Numbered from the stretch's first letter, positions 15,780 through 24,267 are shown. The stretch: DNA of 64,000 bases from Mesobacillus subterraneus (GCF_023715485.1 NZ_JAMBOF010000001.1:372001-436000), one strand, 5' to 3'. Notes: generated by a model not told the origin, from the sequence alone. Numbers and translations: made by a program.

Positions 15780-16145
15780 ATGATCTTAAAAAAAATCGAT
15801 GGAATCAGCATGTGGAAATTGAACAGGACTTTGAAAAAACTGGCTTTCGCCAGAATGGAGCTGGAAAAGCAGATGCGAAAGGAATTAATTGTCGTGCTGC
15901 TTGAGCCAAAAAAAGAGAAAGTGCTCGTCACTCCCGAGGAAAAAAATGAAATCGAAAGAATGGTCTATGAGCTGAATGGGTTTGAAACATTAAAACTTTG
16001 CTTGCTGGAAGATTGCAAGCCAGTTTACATGGAGAAGCTGACACAGAACGGAGTGTCAAGGTGGCTGGAAATTCCGGTTGAACCATTGATTACATACGAG
16101 TTCATGACTGAAACACATCATAACAAAGAGCAGATGATTGGTTAG
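15780..16145 (+). CDS. Hypothetical protein, 121 aa
   Basis: I do not recognise the family. Starting at the ATG 15780, which follows TTGGAGG with eight-base spacing, the protein reads MILKKIDGISMWKLNRTLKKL and continues with an amphipathic Lys/Arg-rich helix and an alternating hydrophobic C-terminal half (LNGFETLKLCLLEDCKPVYMEKL, WLEIPVEPLITYEF). No signal or membrane segment. A frame extension to 15735 lacks an RBS. Terminator follows at 16156. The following 16187-16374 contains no gene I can support. Confidence 0.72.
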   Translation: MILKKIDGISMWKLNRTLKKLAFARMELEKQMRKELIVVLLEPKKEKVLVTPEEKNEIERMVYELNGFETLKLCLLEDCKPVYMEKLTQNGVSRWLEIPVEPLITYEFMTETHHNKEQMIG

Positions 16146-16155
16146 TCATAGCATG

Positions 16156-16186
16156 AAAGAGAGCCCAATTGAGGCTCTCTTTTTTA
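16156..16186 (+). terminator. Terminator of the gene at 15780
   Basis: AGAGAGCC / GGCTCTCT stem followed by TTTTTT. Confidence 0.87.
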
Positions 16187-16374
16187 TCCATAAAAAAATG
16201 TATGGGCAGATAGATAAGGGCAATGCGTCCATGCTGCACCTCTTGGCCAAATGATGAACGAACTAAGCCACCTCCGCTATTCCGAATATGGGCTTATTTT
16301 TTTTGGGATGATTAATTGCACAAATGTCCCGACCTGAATAGGATATAAGGACATAAGAAAAGGAGGTTGTTACG

Positions 16375-16473
16375 ATGACTGAAGGATGCGGCTATGGCGG
16401 CGGTTTCGCTCTGCTTGTTGTTTTGTTCATTCTCTTAATCATAATCGGAGCGTCTTGGGGTTTCGGTTACTAA
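16375..16473 (+). CDS. YjcZ-family sporulation micropeptide, 32 aa
   Basis: The frame reads MTEGCGYGGGFALLVVLFIL then LIIIGASWGFGY and stop. Gly/Tyr-rich N-terminus followed by one hydrophobic helix is the YjcZ/YtrH-type micropeptide pattern common in Bacillus and linked to sporulation. AAAGGAGG sits seven bases before the ATG. It is immediately followed by a second member, so they form a two-gene unit ending at 16685. A membrane-inserted structural peptide is likely; the precise role is unknown. Confidence 0.85.
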   Translation: MTEGCGYGGGFALLVVLFILLIIIGASWGFGY

Positions 16474-16509
16474 AAATTGAATAATCGGTTGCGAAAAGGA
16501 GGTAATAAT

Positions 16510-16644
16510 ATGTACGGATACGGCGGATGCTGTGGTCAAGGTGGTTACGGCGTTGGAGGTGCAGGCTACGGCAGCGGTTTTGTTTTAATCGTTGTGTTGT
16601 TCATCCTCCTGATTATCGTTGGCTGCTCATGCCATAAATTCTAA
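16510..16644 (+). CDS. YjcZ-family sporulation micropeptide, 44 aa
   Basis: Reads [20 protein letters not shown], then [20 protein letters not shown] and HKF. It shares the [15 protein letters not shown] helix with the preceding peptide and has a longer Gly/Tyr/Cys head (CC near residue 7 and CSC after the helix). AAAGGAGG precedes the ATG by eight bases. The Cys residues may form disulphides or bind metal; that is speculation. Confidence 0.86.
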   Translation: MYGYGGCCGQGGYGVGGAGYGSGFVLIVVLFILLIIVGCSCHKF

Positions 16645-16656
16645 TAAGAAACTGGG

Positions 16657-16685
16657 AAGTGCTTGATTTTTCAAGCACTTTTTTT
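16657..16685 (+). terminator. Terminator of the YjcZ pair
   Basis: Perfect 10-bp stem AAGTGCTTGA / TCAAGCACTT followed by TTTTT. Confidence 0.9.
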
Positions 16686-16842
16686 GCGTAGAAATTTTAC
16701 CAGGTCATATCCAAGTTAGTCATTAAGAATGATGGAAAATAAAAATATTCCTGTTATTTTAAAATAAAGTAAAAAAATTCTGAAAAAACTGTTTCTTTTT
16801 CCACGCCCATTCGTCTAACTGATTGCAAAAGGGGGGAGAAAT

Positions 16843-17370
16843 TTGAGCGATAACTATAGCATTCATTTCCAGAAGGTATACGAGGAATACAGTGACAAGG
16901 TATACAGTTATCTCCTGTTATTGACCGGGAAAAAGGAAGTCGCCGAGGATTTGACCCAGGAAACATTCTTAAAGGTGTATAAGCATTATGATCAGTTTAA
17001 CGGCGATTCGCAAATGTTTACGTGGTTAGTGAAGATTGCCAGGAATGTAGCGATTGATTATTTAAGAAGAGGAAACAGGCTGCGGTTTTTTTCATTGGAC
17101 AAGTATGTCGTCCAGTCTTGCCAGCCATCTCCTGTAGAAATCATTGTTAAAGGGGAGAAAACAACGCTTCTTTACAAAACAATTAAATCATTGAAACTAA
17201 GCTATCAGGAAGTACTGATTTTAAGGAAAATCAAAGAATTCTCAATTAAAGAAACAGCAATGATCCTTGGCTGGAGCGAGAGCAAAGTGAAAATCACTAC
17301 ATCACGTGCGATGGCAGCCTTAAAAAAAGAGTTAAAGAGAAGAGGCGAATTAATTGAAGAAATCATTTGA
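16843..17370 (+). CDS. ECF-type RNA polymerase sigma factor
   Basis: A 175-residue sigma-70 family factor with region 2 (YSYLLLLTGKKEVAEDLTQETFLKVYKHYDQF, TWLVKIARNVAIDYLRR) and region 4 (LKLSYQEVLILRKIKEFSIKETAMILGWSESKVKITTSRAMAALKK). These are the only two domains of ECF factors. The TTG start follows GGGGGGAGA. It overlaps the next gene, a single-pass membrane protein, in the usual sigma/anti-sigma operon arrangement. CGTCTA at 16812 resembles an ECF -10, but the -35 partner is not convincing, so autoregulation is only possible. Not identifiable as a named B. subtilis ECF factor. Confidence 0.9.
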   Translation: MSDNYSIHFQKVYEEYSDKVYSYLLLLTGKKEVAEDLTQETFLKVYKHYDQFNGDSQMFTWLVKIARNVAIDYLRRGNRLRFFSLDKYVVQSCQPSPVEIIVKGEKTTLLYKTIKSLKLSYQEVLILRKIKEFSIKETAMILGWSESKVKITTSRAMAALKKELKRRGELIEEII

Positions 17371-17971
17371 ACTAGAAGATAGCTTCAGGAGTCTTAATCA
17401 TATTCCCAGGTCCCAAACTCAAAAACGGAAGACGTATATTCATATAATGCAAACAAGTAAACCAAAAAAACAATTCCACAATTTATTCGGCAATTGGACA
17501 GGAGTCTTCCTTACTTTTTCTATGGTTCTGTTTTGTTCGGTATTCCTTTATAGCCAAATCATCAATCCTGTACATAGCCAGCAATCCGCAATGAAACCTG
17601 CGGAACTTGTTGCAGCAGGTGAAGTTGTCCTGACTTATTTGGCCAAGTCTGATTCAGACCATTATTTCAGCCTTAATTCCAATCTAACTAGAAAGGGAGT
17701 AGTTATAATTGAGGATCCAGCATGGAGGAAGACAATCCAAGAAGCTTTGAATAGCAGGACTGTTGTGTCACAAGTCCCTGCTGCGGAACAAGAATTTGAT
17801 CTTTTAATTGTTTTCGAAGGCAGCAAATCTGCTAAATATAAGCTGTCAATCAGTGGGGATGAAGTATTCATCAAACAATTTAGTGATAAGGAGATTTATA
17901 AAATAGCAGCAAACCAAGCCAGCCTGATCATTAATTCGATAAAGGATATGGAAAAACAGGTTCATTTTTAG
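17354..17971 (+). CDS. Probable membrane anti-sigma factor
   Basis: A 205-residue protein starting at a TTG inside the ECF gene (17-nt overlap), which implies translational coupling. A cytoplasmic basic N-terminus (~50 residues) precedes one membrane segment (about 52-70, GVFLTFSMVLFCSVFLYS) and an extracytoplasmic domain of ~130 residues. No zinc-binding HxxxCxxC anti-sigma motif is visible, so it is not a ZAS protein. Role as anti-sigma is inferred from position and topology. The stop codon lies inside the terminator hairpin. Confidence 0.78.
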   Translation: MKKSFELEDSFRSLNHIPRSQTQKRKTYIHIMQTSKPKKQFHNLFGNWTGVFLTFSMVLFCSVFLYSQIINPVHSQQSAMKPAELVAAGEVVLTYLAKSDSDHYFSLNSNLTRKGVVIIEDPAWRKTIQEALNSRTVVSQVPAAEQEFDLLIVFEGSKSAKYKLSISGDEVFIKQFSDKEIYKIAANQASLIINSIKDMEKQVHF

Positions 17972-17986
17972 AACCTGTTTTTTTGT
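17954..17986 (+). terminator. Terminator of the ECF operon
   Basis: AAACAGGTTC (17954-17963) pairs with GAACCTGTTT (17971-17980) and is followed by Ts. Confidence 0.88.
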
Positions 17987-18077
17987 TTTTATAAATTTAA
18001 ATGTTTATCAATATTTCGGAATGGGTAATAGTTAGCTTGTGTTTATAATATCAACTTGAATATACAGGGGGAGAATC

Positions 18078-19370
18078 ATGAAGAGGGGTCTTGCATTAAT
18101 TCTTGTATCATTTTTACTTATCGGACTGCTGGCTGGTTGTTCAGGCGAACAGAAGGCAGAAGCAGAAAAAACGAAGGACGGAAAGGTTATAGTTAATTTC
18201 TGGACTTTCTGGGGATCAGAAACTCGCCGTCCAATCATCGAAAAGATTATTGATGATTACAACACCTCTCAGGACAAGGTTTTCGTTAAACATACCTTCC
18301 TGCCATGGGGAGATATTTGGACAAAGAACCTGGCTTCAGTAGCAGCTGGAAATCCAGCAGATGTGATTATCAATGATATCAATACAGTATCTCAACGTGC
18401 GGAAAATAAACAGGTTGAGGATTTAAGTAAGTATGTAGACGATTCATTCAAACAACAGTTTTATCCGCATTTATGGGAAACAGTAGAATACGATGGAAAA
18501 GCTTACGCTGTTCCGTTTAATACAGATACACGCCTGCTTTTCTATAATAAAAAAGCATTCAAGGAAGCGGGACTCGATCCAAATAAGCCGCCTGCAACAT
18601 GGGCTGAGCTTGAAGAGTATGCAAAGAAATTAGATGTCAAAAAAGGCGATAACTATGAACGCATCGGTTTTTATCCTCTATGGGGAAGCGTTGGCGCATC
18701 GAGCTGGATGACGAATGCTGACAGCGGAAAAGGTTTTATCGACAATGGCAAGTTAGCCATCAACACACCAAAGAAGGTTGAAGCATTAGAATGGATCCTG
18801 GGCTGGAAGGAACGTCTGGGAGAAAATACTGTACAGGCTTTCCAGGCGGAATTCGGAAGCGAGCAAGCAAATCCGTTCATCGCTGAAAAGGTAGCAATGT
18901 GGGTCGATGTTGGAACATTCTATACACAGTTAAGAGATTATGGACAAGATATTGAATTCGGTGTGGCACCAATCCCGGCTTATCAAGAGGGAACAGGAAA
19001 CTTTGCAGAAGGCGGCGGTTTCGTTGCAGAAGTCCCTAAAGGCGCAAAACATCCGAAGGAAGCAATGGATTTCATTAAATATCTGACAGGTGTAGACGCA
19101 CAGAAGTACTGGGCGGTTAAAAACTATGACAATGTTGCCAATAAGGAAGCTGCAGAAGCAACAGTTGATGAACTTGAAGGCGATGATAAAACCGTCTATG
19201 AAGCAACTGTAAAGAATCTCGAGCAAACGAAAATGTTCCCAATACCAGTTGACTATCCGGACTACCACAGTCGAATCAACCCGCAGGTTGACAATGCACT
19301 TTTAGGAAAAATGTCACCGGAGGATGCATTGGAAGAAGCGGAAAAAGATGTTTCTAAAATGAAAAAATAA
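18078..19370 (+). CDS. Sugar ABC transporter substrate-binding lipoprotein
   Basis: A 430-residue lipoprotein with signal peptide and lipobox (LLIGLLAGC, Cys at about residue 21) and the extracellular solute-binding family 1 fold (VNFWTFWGSETRRPIIEKIIDDYN, YAVPFNTDTRLLFYNKKAFKEAGLDP). It captures a sugar outside the cell for the two permeases encoded downstream. Family members bind maltodextrins, other oligosaccharides or glycerol-phosphate compounds; the substrate is not identifiable here. The start follows GGGGGAG. A hairpin at 19382-19409 between this gene and the permeases probably keeps the binding protein more abundant. Confidence 0.92.
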   Translation: MKRGLALILVSFLLIGLLAGCSGEQKAEAEKTKDGKVIVNFWTFWGSETRRPIIEKIIDDYNTSQDKVFVKHTFLPWGDIWTKNLASVAAGNPADVIINDINTVSQRAENKQVEDLSKYVDDSFKQQFYPHLWETVEYDGKAYAVPFNTDTRLLFYNKKAFKEAGLDPNKPPATWAELEEYAKKLDVKKGDNYERIGFYPLWGSVGASSWMTNADSGKGFIDNGKLAINTPKKVEALEWILGWKERLGENTVQAFQAEFGSEQANPFIAEKVAMWVDVGTFYTQLRDYGQDIEFGVAPIPAYQEGTGNFAEGGGFVAEVPKGAKHPKEAMDFIKYLTGVDAQKYWAVKNYDNVANKEAAEATVDELEGDDKTVYEATVKNLEQTKMFPIPVDYPDYHSRINPQVDNALLGKMSPEDALEEAEKDVSKMKK

Positions 19371-19381
19371 GGGTTAGAGAA

Positions 19382-19409
19382 AGAGAAGGCGGCTGCCCTT
19401 CTCTTTTTC
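19382..19409 (+). terminator. Intercistronic hairpin/attenuator in the sugar ABC operon
   Basis: AGAGAAGG / CCTTCTCT stem with a short GC loop and five Ts, between the binding-protein and permease genes. Probably a partial terminator or 3'-end stabiliser. Confidence 0.72.
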
Positions 19410-19472
19410 ATAAAAAGATATTTTTGCAATCATTAAAGTATTTAACGTTACATCAAGGGGGTTCAGGATTGT

Positions 19473-20465
19473 ATGAAGTCAACAGAAAGCACATTGGTGC
19501 ATTCAGAAGCTAGTGCTAAAGTAATGCATGAAACAAAAGCTTCTGCCGCAGGTAAAAAGAAAGGTCTTAGCAGAAAAGCAAAGGACAACCTGGCTGGCTA
19601 TTTATTTATCTCTCCCTGGATCATTGGATTTATCGGGCTGACATTGGGCCCATTATTATTCAGTCTGGCTGCAAGTTTTACGGATTATAATATCACCTCA
19701 AAAATGAATTTCGTCGGATTTGAAAATTTCAAACGTATGTTTACAATGGACGATTTATTTCGCACTTCTTTATATAATACCTTATATTACGTTGTTTTTT
19801 CGGTACCGCTCACTACTGCCGGAGCAATTTTACTCGGTGTTCTATTAAATCAGAAGGTAAAAGGCATGAAAGTATTCCGTACAATTTATTACCTGCCGGC
19901 AGTATTATCGGGGGTGGCAGTTTACTTCCTGTGGATGCAGCTTTTAAGTCCATCTACCGGACTAGTCAACACGATGCTCGGATGGTTTGGAATTGACGGT
20001 CCGGCCTGGCTTTTTGATCCGGAATGGACAAAGCCTGCCTTGCTTTTGATGAAAATGTGGAGTGTAGGCGGGGGAATGCTCCTGTATCTCGCAAGTTTGC
20101 AGGGTGTATCGCCACAGATGTATGAAGCAGCGGATATTGAAGGTGCTTCAGCATGGCAGAAATTTTTCCATATTACACTGCCAATGATTTCACCAATAAT
20201 TTTCTTTGATGTCATCACAAGCACAATTGGTTCATTCCAAATTTTCCAGGAAGCCTATGTGATGACAGAGAATGGAAGTGGCGGCCCGGGAAATTCACTG
20301 TTGTTCTATAATTTGCATATGTGGAACAATGCCTTTGAAGTCTTTAATATGGGATATGCTTCAGCAATGGCATGGCTGCTGTTCATCATCGTGATGATCT
20401 TGACAGTAGTGAATATGAAACTCGGAAAACGCTGGGTACATTATGAAGGGGGAGATGGGAAATGA
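19473..20465 (+). CDS. Sugar ABC permease, MalF-type
   Basis: A 330-residue membrane protein with six predicted membrane segments, starting LAGYLFISPWIIGFIGLTLGPLLFSLAASF. It contains the ABC permease EAA loop (EAADIEGASAWQKFFHITLPMISP). An unusual ~35-residue Ser/Ala/Lys-rich tail precedes the first membrane segment. Stop overlaps the next start (ATGA), so translation is coupled. No ATPase gene is nearby; Bacillus sugar importers of this class commonly borrow a shared MsmX-type ATPase. Confidence 0.92.
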   Translation: MKSTESTLVHSEASAKVMHETKASAAGKKKGLSRKAKDNLAGYLFISPWIIGFIGLTLGPLLFSLAASFTDYNITSKMNFVGFENFKRMFTMDDLFRTSLYNTLYYVVFSVPLTTAGAILLGVLLNQKVKGMKVFRTIYYLPAVLSGVAVYFLWMQLLSPSTGLVNTMLGWFGIDGPAWLFDPEWTKPALLLMKMWSVGGGMLLYLASLQGVSPQMYEAADIEGASAWQKFFHITLPMISPIIFFDVITSTIGSFQIFQEAYVMTENGSGGPGNSLLFYNLHMWNNAFEVFNMGYASAMAWLLFIIVMILTVVNMKLGKRWVHYEGGDGK

Positions 20466-21331
20466 GTGCGGTCACAGAACCTAAGTTTTACGAAACGAAG
20501 AAGTTTAAAGAAAATGTAAAGCACACTTTCGTGACACTGCTTCTCATTGCCGGAAGCACATTGATTTTGATACCTTTATGGTGGATGATCTCGACTTCAT
20601 TGAAATCTCCAGCCGAAATCGCCCAGTACCCGCCGACTTTATTTCCTAAAGAATTCAATTTCAGCAATTATATTGAAGCTTGGCAGACGGCACCATTCAC
20701 GCGCTGGGCATTGAATACTTTATTAATCGCATCACTAGGGACGATTGGAAGTGTACTAGTCAATTCGCTGGTGGCCTATGGTTTTGCAAAAATCAGGTTC
20801 GAGGGAAGAAACACTCTCTTTGTAATTGTACTTTCTACGATGCTGATTCCCGGATTCGTGACAATGGTTCCTCAATACATCCTCTTTTCGAAGCTTGGAT
20901 GGGTGAACACCTACTTGCCGCTGATCGTACCAGCTTTTCTCGGAAGTGCCTTCTTTATCTTTTTGCTCCGCCAGTTTATGATGGGTATCCCGAATGAACT
21001 GATCGAGGCGGCTATCCTTGACGGAGCGGGCCATTTGCAGATCTGGTGGCATATCATGCTGCCATTGACAAAGCCTGCATTGGTTACTGTAGCGATTTTC
21101 TCTTTTAACGGGGCTTGGAATGATTTGCTGGGTCCATTGCTTTATATAAACGATGAAAGCATGTACACATTGCAGATTGGGCTACAAACCTTCAAGGGAA
21201 CCGTCCAGACACAGTGGCATTATTTAATGGCGATGTCGGTTACAGTCCTGCTGCCGGTTGTTCTATTGTTCTTCTTTTTCCAGCGATATTTTATTGAAGG
21301 ATCGAACATTGCCTCTGGGACGAAAGGGTAA
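20462..21331 (+). CDS. Sugar ABC permease, MalG-type
   Basis: A 289-residue permease partner with six membrane segments and the EAA loop ELIEAAILDGAGHLQIWWHIMLPLTKPAL. It overlaps the preceding gene by four bases and completes the importer. It ends IASGTKG, typical of MalG-like proteins. The operon ends ~180 bp before the large hairpin at 21513-21566, with no gene between. Confidence 0.92.
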   Translation: MSAVTEPKFYETKKFKENVKHTFVTLLLIAGSTLILIPLWWMISTSLKSPAEIAQYPPTLFPKEFNFSNYIEAWQTAPFTRWALNTLLIASLGTIGSVLVNSLVAYGFAKIRFEGRNTLFVIVLSTMLIPGFVTMVPQYILFSKLGWVNTYLPLIVPAFLGSAFFIFLLRQFMMGIPNELIEAAILDGAGHLQIWWHIMLPLTKPALVTVAIFSFNGAWNDLLGPLLYINDESMYTLQIGLQTFKGTVQTQWHYLMAMSVTVLLPVVLLFFFFQRYFIEGSNIASGTKG

Positions 21332-21512
21332 TGCTCTAAAAATAAACGCTTTTTCGTAAAATTTGTTGCTTTTACATTCAATCCGTGAAATTAGATTCTG
21401 GAACTTTTTGCTTTCTTGGTTCAAGATCTTCTTTAAAGAGCTCGAAGCCAGGAGTAATGCTGGGATCGGCTTATTTGAAAAGCAACAAGCAATTCGAAAA
21501 CAATCAAAATAT

Positions 21513-21566
21513 AAAAAGGCTGCTGTACAGTATGAAAATTTCATAGCTGTACAGCAGCCTTTTTTT
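21513..21566. terminator. Large bidirectional terminator
   Basis: AAAAAGGCTGCTGTACAG (21513-21530) pairs with CTGTACAGCAGCC and Ts (21547-21566), with a smaller internal palindrome TATGAAA/TTTCATA. A 20+ bp stem flanked by T-runs on both strands serves the ABC operon and the minus-strand peptide gene. Confidence 0.9.
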
Positions 21567-21587
21567 GTATTACGAAAATACTCAACT

Positions 21588-21830
21588 TCAGTACGTAACT
21601 GGACAAGAAGTCAGCCATACCCCTGATACACAGGTTCTATATCCATTGTGATAGGTGTATTTTGTGCATACCCAGCAGCCATAGCCCTCCGGATTGACAA
21701 CGGTTTCGCTTCGGTAATTCTCGAAAGTAGTTTTAGCTTGAGTAAATGAATCTTTTTGAGAAGGAGAGGCAATGACAGAACCAGAGAAAACAAGCAGCAG
21801 GACAAACGTCAACAACATGAGCTTTTGCAT
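21588..21830 (-). CDS. Secreted Cys-rich small protein, 80 aa
   Basis: Starting at the ATG 21830, which has GGGGGAAG seven bases upstream, the protein begins MQKLMLLTFVLLLVFSGSVIAS, a textbook signal peptide with a cleavage site near SVIAS-PSQ. The mature chain of ~58 residues has exactly four Cys: GYGCWVCTKYTYHNGYRTCV and SGVWLTSCPVTY. Two disulphides or a Cys4 metal site are possible. No family recognised. The gene is monocistronic, ends in a very strong terminator and stands alone on the minus strand between two sugar-uptake operons. A bacteriocin-like or signalling peptide is conceivable, but no processing, immunity or export partner is nearby. Confidence 0.72.
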   Translation of the reverse strand: MQKLMLLTFVLLLVFSGSVIASPSQKDSFTQAKTTFENYRSETVVNPEGYGCWVCTKYTYHNGYRTCVSGVWLTSCPVTY

Positions 21831-22037
21831 GATTCTTCCCCCTTTTTTATTTAGGCTCTTTTCGCCTGCTTTACTGCTTGTCATGAAAAAGGAAAAAAAG
21901 CTGCGCGAAAAAAGTCTTTGTAAAAAATTTACTATTATCTTAACGTACGGACTATTACAGGATTTTAGAATAGGACTATATATTTATTCCTGAAAAGCGA
22001 ACTTATGAACTAGTAGACAGGCTGCTATTTTCCCAAC

Positions 22038-22067
22038 AAAAAGGGAGCCCTAATAAGACAGGCTCCA
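22038..22067 (-). terminator. Terminator of the YkvA-like gene
   Basis: GGAGCC / GGCTCC(C) stem; on the minus strand followed by TTTTT. Confidence 0.78.
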
Positions 22068-22073
22068 TGGTAT

Positions 22074-22514
22074 TTATGCGTTATGTTGGGGGAGTTTTTC
22101 CTCTAGGATTACATTTTCTGGAGTGTAATTTTCTTTCCAACTCTTAAATTTTTCCAAATCAGTGGTGAGCTGCTTTAAAACGAATCCAATAACCGCCGCA
22201 TCATCGATGATTCCTAATCCCATCAAAAAATCAGGGACTAAGTCGATTGGTGAAACGAAATAGATTATAGCGGCAATGATTGTCACGATTGAGCCTGTGG
22301 GAATTTTCCGGTATTCTCCCCTCCGCCAAGCACCGACCAGGTCGAACAGGAGTTGGAGGTTGTCCCAAATTTCCGATAGAGAACCTTTTTTATCGTCAGC
22401 CTTTTTGCTCGCATCTTTTAATAGAACATCTGTCTTCTCAGGACGATTTACATATTCTTTCGCCTTCGCTTCAAATTTTTTATAACCTTGTTCGATTTTT
22501 TTTGTGCCCAACAT
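22074..22514 (-). CDS. YkvA/DUF1232 family membrane protein
   Basis: A 146-residue protein. A charged N-terminal half (~70 residues) precedes the DUF1232 core YFVSPIDLVPDFLMGLGIIDDAAVIGFVL, which is the diagnostic sequence of the family. One or two hydrophobic segments (SIVTIIAAIIYFVSPIDLVP) suggest membrane association. Function of the family is unknown. The start at 22514 is chosen because AAGGGTG lies eight bases upstream; an earlier GTG would overlap that site. Monocistronic. Confidence 0.87.
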   Translation of the reverse strand: MLGTKKIEQGYKKFEAKAKEYVNRPEKTDVLLKDASKKADDKKGSLSEIWDNLQLLFDLVGAWRRGEYRKIPTGSIVTIIAAIIYFVSPIDLVPDFLMGLGIIDDAAVIGFVLKQLTTDLEKFKSWKENYTPENVILEEKLPQHNA

Positions 22515-22689
22515 ATTTAACACCCTTCCTGCACTTGCTAAAAAGTTTTCTTACTCTTATTTTTACCCTTACATTCCTTTTATCAAAACATCGGGGGCAA
22601 GTGGTAAATTTTTGCCAAGCCAGCCTGTTCAGCGAAAAAGTCTGTTTTATACGCAGATTTAAGGGAATTTTAAAGAGGGATTAAAATTG

Positions 22690-22718
22690 TTGACTAATCT
22701 TGTATATACAAGTAGAAT
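22690..22718 (+). promoter_or_regulatory. SigA promoter of treP-treC
   Basis: TTGACT (22690-22695), 17 bp, TAGAAT (22713-22718). The spacer is almost wholly occupied by a TreR operator and the -10 overlaps a cre site. Confidence 0.9.
22700..22711. promoter_or_regulatory. TreR operator 1
   Basis: TTGTATATACAA is a perfect palindrome identical to the operator core of the Bacillus trehalose repressor TreR. It sits between -35 and -10, so binding would block RNA polymerase. Confidence 0.85.
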
Positions 22719-22732
22719 GAAAACGTAAACAA
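22717..22732. promoter_or_regulatory. cre site 1 at treP
   Basis: TGAAAACGTAAACA (22718-22731) is a close match to the CcpA cre consensus and overlaps the -10 and transcript start, a repressing position. Confidence 0.75.
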
Positions 22733-22733
22733 C

Positions 22734-22745
22734 ATGTATATACAA
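22734..22745. promoter_or_regulatory. TreR operator 2
   Basis: ATGTATATACAA, one mismatch from a perfect palindrome, 34 bp (about three turns) from operator 1. Confidence 0.8.
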
Positions 22746-22780
22746 GCGTTGGTAAAATCAGCATTCTTTTTTAATAGGAA

Positions 22781-22796
22781 ATGAAAACGGTAACAG
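22781..22796. promoter_or_regulatory. cre site 2 at treP
   Basis: TGAAAACGGTAACA matches the cre consensus TGWNANCGNTNNCA fully and runs into the ribosome-binding site AGGAGGAG, so it could act as a roadblock. Confidence 0.75.
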
Positions 22797-22808
22797 GAGG
22801 AGAAAAAT

Positions 22809-24224
22809 ATGGATCGTAAAGCGGTTGAACAGATTGTCGAAGCTGTCGGCGGCAAAGAAAACATTGCAGCTGCCACCCATTGTGTCACAAGGCTGCGATT
22901 TGCCTTGAAGGATGAAGGCAAGGTAGATAAAGAAAAGCTTGAAAATATTGAACTTGTAAAGGGGTCATTCTCTGCAAATGGCCAATACCAGGTCGTCATC
23001 GGCCAGGGGCTGGTTGACAAGGTATATGCTGAAATGGTTGCTATCACAGGTATGGGTGAAGCATCTAAACAGGATATCAAAGATGCTGCTGCACAAAACT
23101 TGAATCCTCTGCAAAGAGCGATTAAAACACTTGCGGATATCTTCATTCCGATTCTGCCAGCGATTGTTACAGCAGGTCTATTAATGGGAATCAACAACAT
23201 CCTTACAGGGAAGGATATCTTCTTTGAAGGCAAGGCGCTTATTGATGTTTATACTGGATGGGCTGACTTTGCGAGCATTATTAATTTGATTGCAAATACA
23301 GCATTCGTCTTCCTGCCAGGTTTGATTGGCTGGAGTGCCGTCAATAAGTTTGGCGGAAATCCGCTTCTCGGTATGGTTCTGGGATTGATGCTTGTGCATC
23401 CTGATCTATTGAACGCATGGGGTTATGGTGCTGCGCAGCAGGAAGGCAAAATTCCAACTTGGAATATATTCGGTTTAACTGTGGAAAAAGTAGGTTATCA
23501 GGGACAAGTATTGCCTGTATTGCTAGCTTCATATGTACTTGCGAAAATGGAGATTTTCTTGAAAAAACGTATACCTGATGCATTTCAATTGCTGACGGTT
23601 GCGCCGATCGCGTTGTTGGTCACAGGTTTCCTTTCTTTCATTGTCATCGGACCAATCACTTTTGCAATCGGTAATTTGATCACTAATGGAGTTGTTGGTA
23701 TTTTTGAAGCAGTTCCGGCGATTGGCGGATTGATTTACGGTGGCCTTTATGCGCCACTCGTTATCACTGGTATGCACCATACATTCCTTGCGGTTGATTT
23801 ACAATTGATTGGCACGATTGGCGGCACATTCCTATGGCCAATGGTTGCTCTTTCAAATATCGCCCAGGGTTCAGCGGCATTCGCGATGATGTTTGCAGAC
23901 AAGGATAATGAAAAATTGAAAGGTCTATCATTGACTTCAGCGATTTCAGCTTGGCTTGGAATCACTGAACCTGCGATGTTCGGGGTAAACCTGCGCTATA
24001 AATATCCTTTTATTGCGGCAATCATCGGTTCTGCGATTGCAGGAATTGTCATTACGCTTCGGGGCGTCCAAGCTCCTTCTATCGGTGTGGGCGGCCTGCC
24101 GGCATTCTTGTCAATTTTCACTGAGTTTTGGGGAGTGTTCTTCATCGGGATGGGAATCGCGCTTGTCGTGCCGTTCGTACTGACATTCATAATGGCTAAA
24201 ACTAGGAAGAACAAAGAAGCATAA
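22809..24224 (+). CDS. treP: PTS trehalose-specific EIIBC component
   Basis: A 471-residue PTS permease. The N-terminal EIIB domain (1-~80) has the phospho-Cys motif AATHCVTRLRFALKDE (Cys ~28). The EIIC membrane domain follows (about 105-465), with PAIVTAGLLMGINNIL and the sugar-site region GGLYAPLVITGMHHTFLAVD. There is no EIIA domain, so it must use EIIA of another system, as B. subtilis TreP does. It imports trehalose as trehalose-6-phosphate, which the next gene hydrolyses. Control region: SigA promoter, two TreR operators and two cre sites. Confidence 0.95.
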   Translation: MDRKAVEQIVEAVGGKENIAAATHCVTRLRFALKDEGKVDKEKLENIELVKGSFSANGQYQVVIGQGLVDKVYAEMVAITGMGEASKQDIKDAAAQNLNPLQRAIKTLADIFIPILPAIVTAGLLMGINNILTGKDIFFEGKALIDVYTGWADFASIINLIANTAFVFLPGLIGWSAVNKFGGNPLLGMVLGLMLVHPDLLNAWGYGAAQQEGKIPTWNIFGLTVEKVGYQGQVLPVLLASYVLAKMEIFLKKRIPDAFQLLTVAPIALLVTGFLSFIVIGPITFAIGNLITNGVVGIFEAVPAIGGLIYGGLYAPLVITGMHHTFLAVDLQLIGTIGGTFLWPMVALSNIAQGSAAFAMMFADKDNEKLKGLSLTSAISAWLGITEPAMFGVNLRYKYPFIAAIIGSAIAGIVITLRGVQAPSIGVGGLPAFLSIFTEFWGVFFIGMGIALVVPFVLTFIMAKTRKNKEA

Positions 24225-24267
24225 TTTCAACAAGAGAGTGAATCCTGATGGAGGTGGATGTTTTATC

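Noticed and set aside
16777-16817. Full ECF autoregulatory promoter before the ECF sigma gene
   Set aside because: CGTCTA fits a -10, but the only TGAAA-type -35 is about 22 bp away, beyond the usual 16-17 bp spacing.
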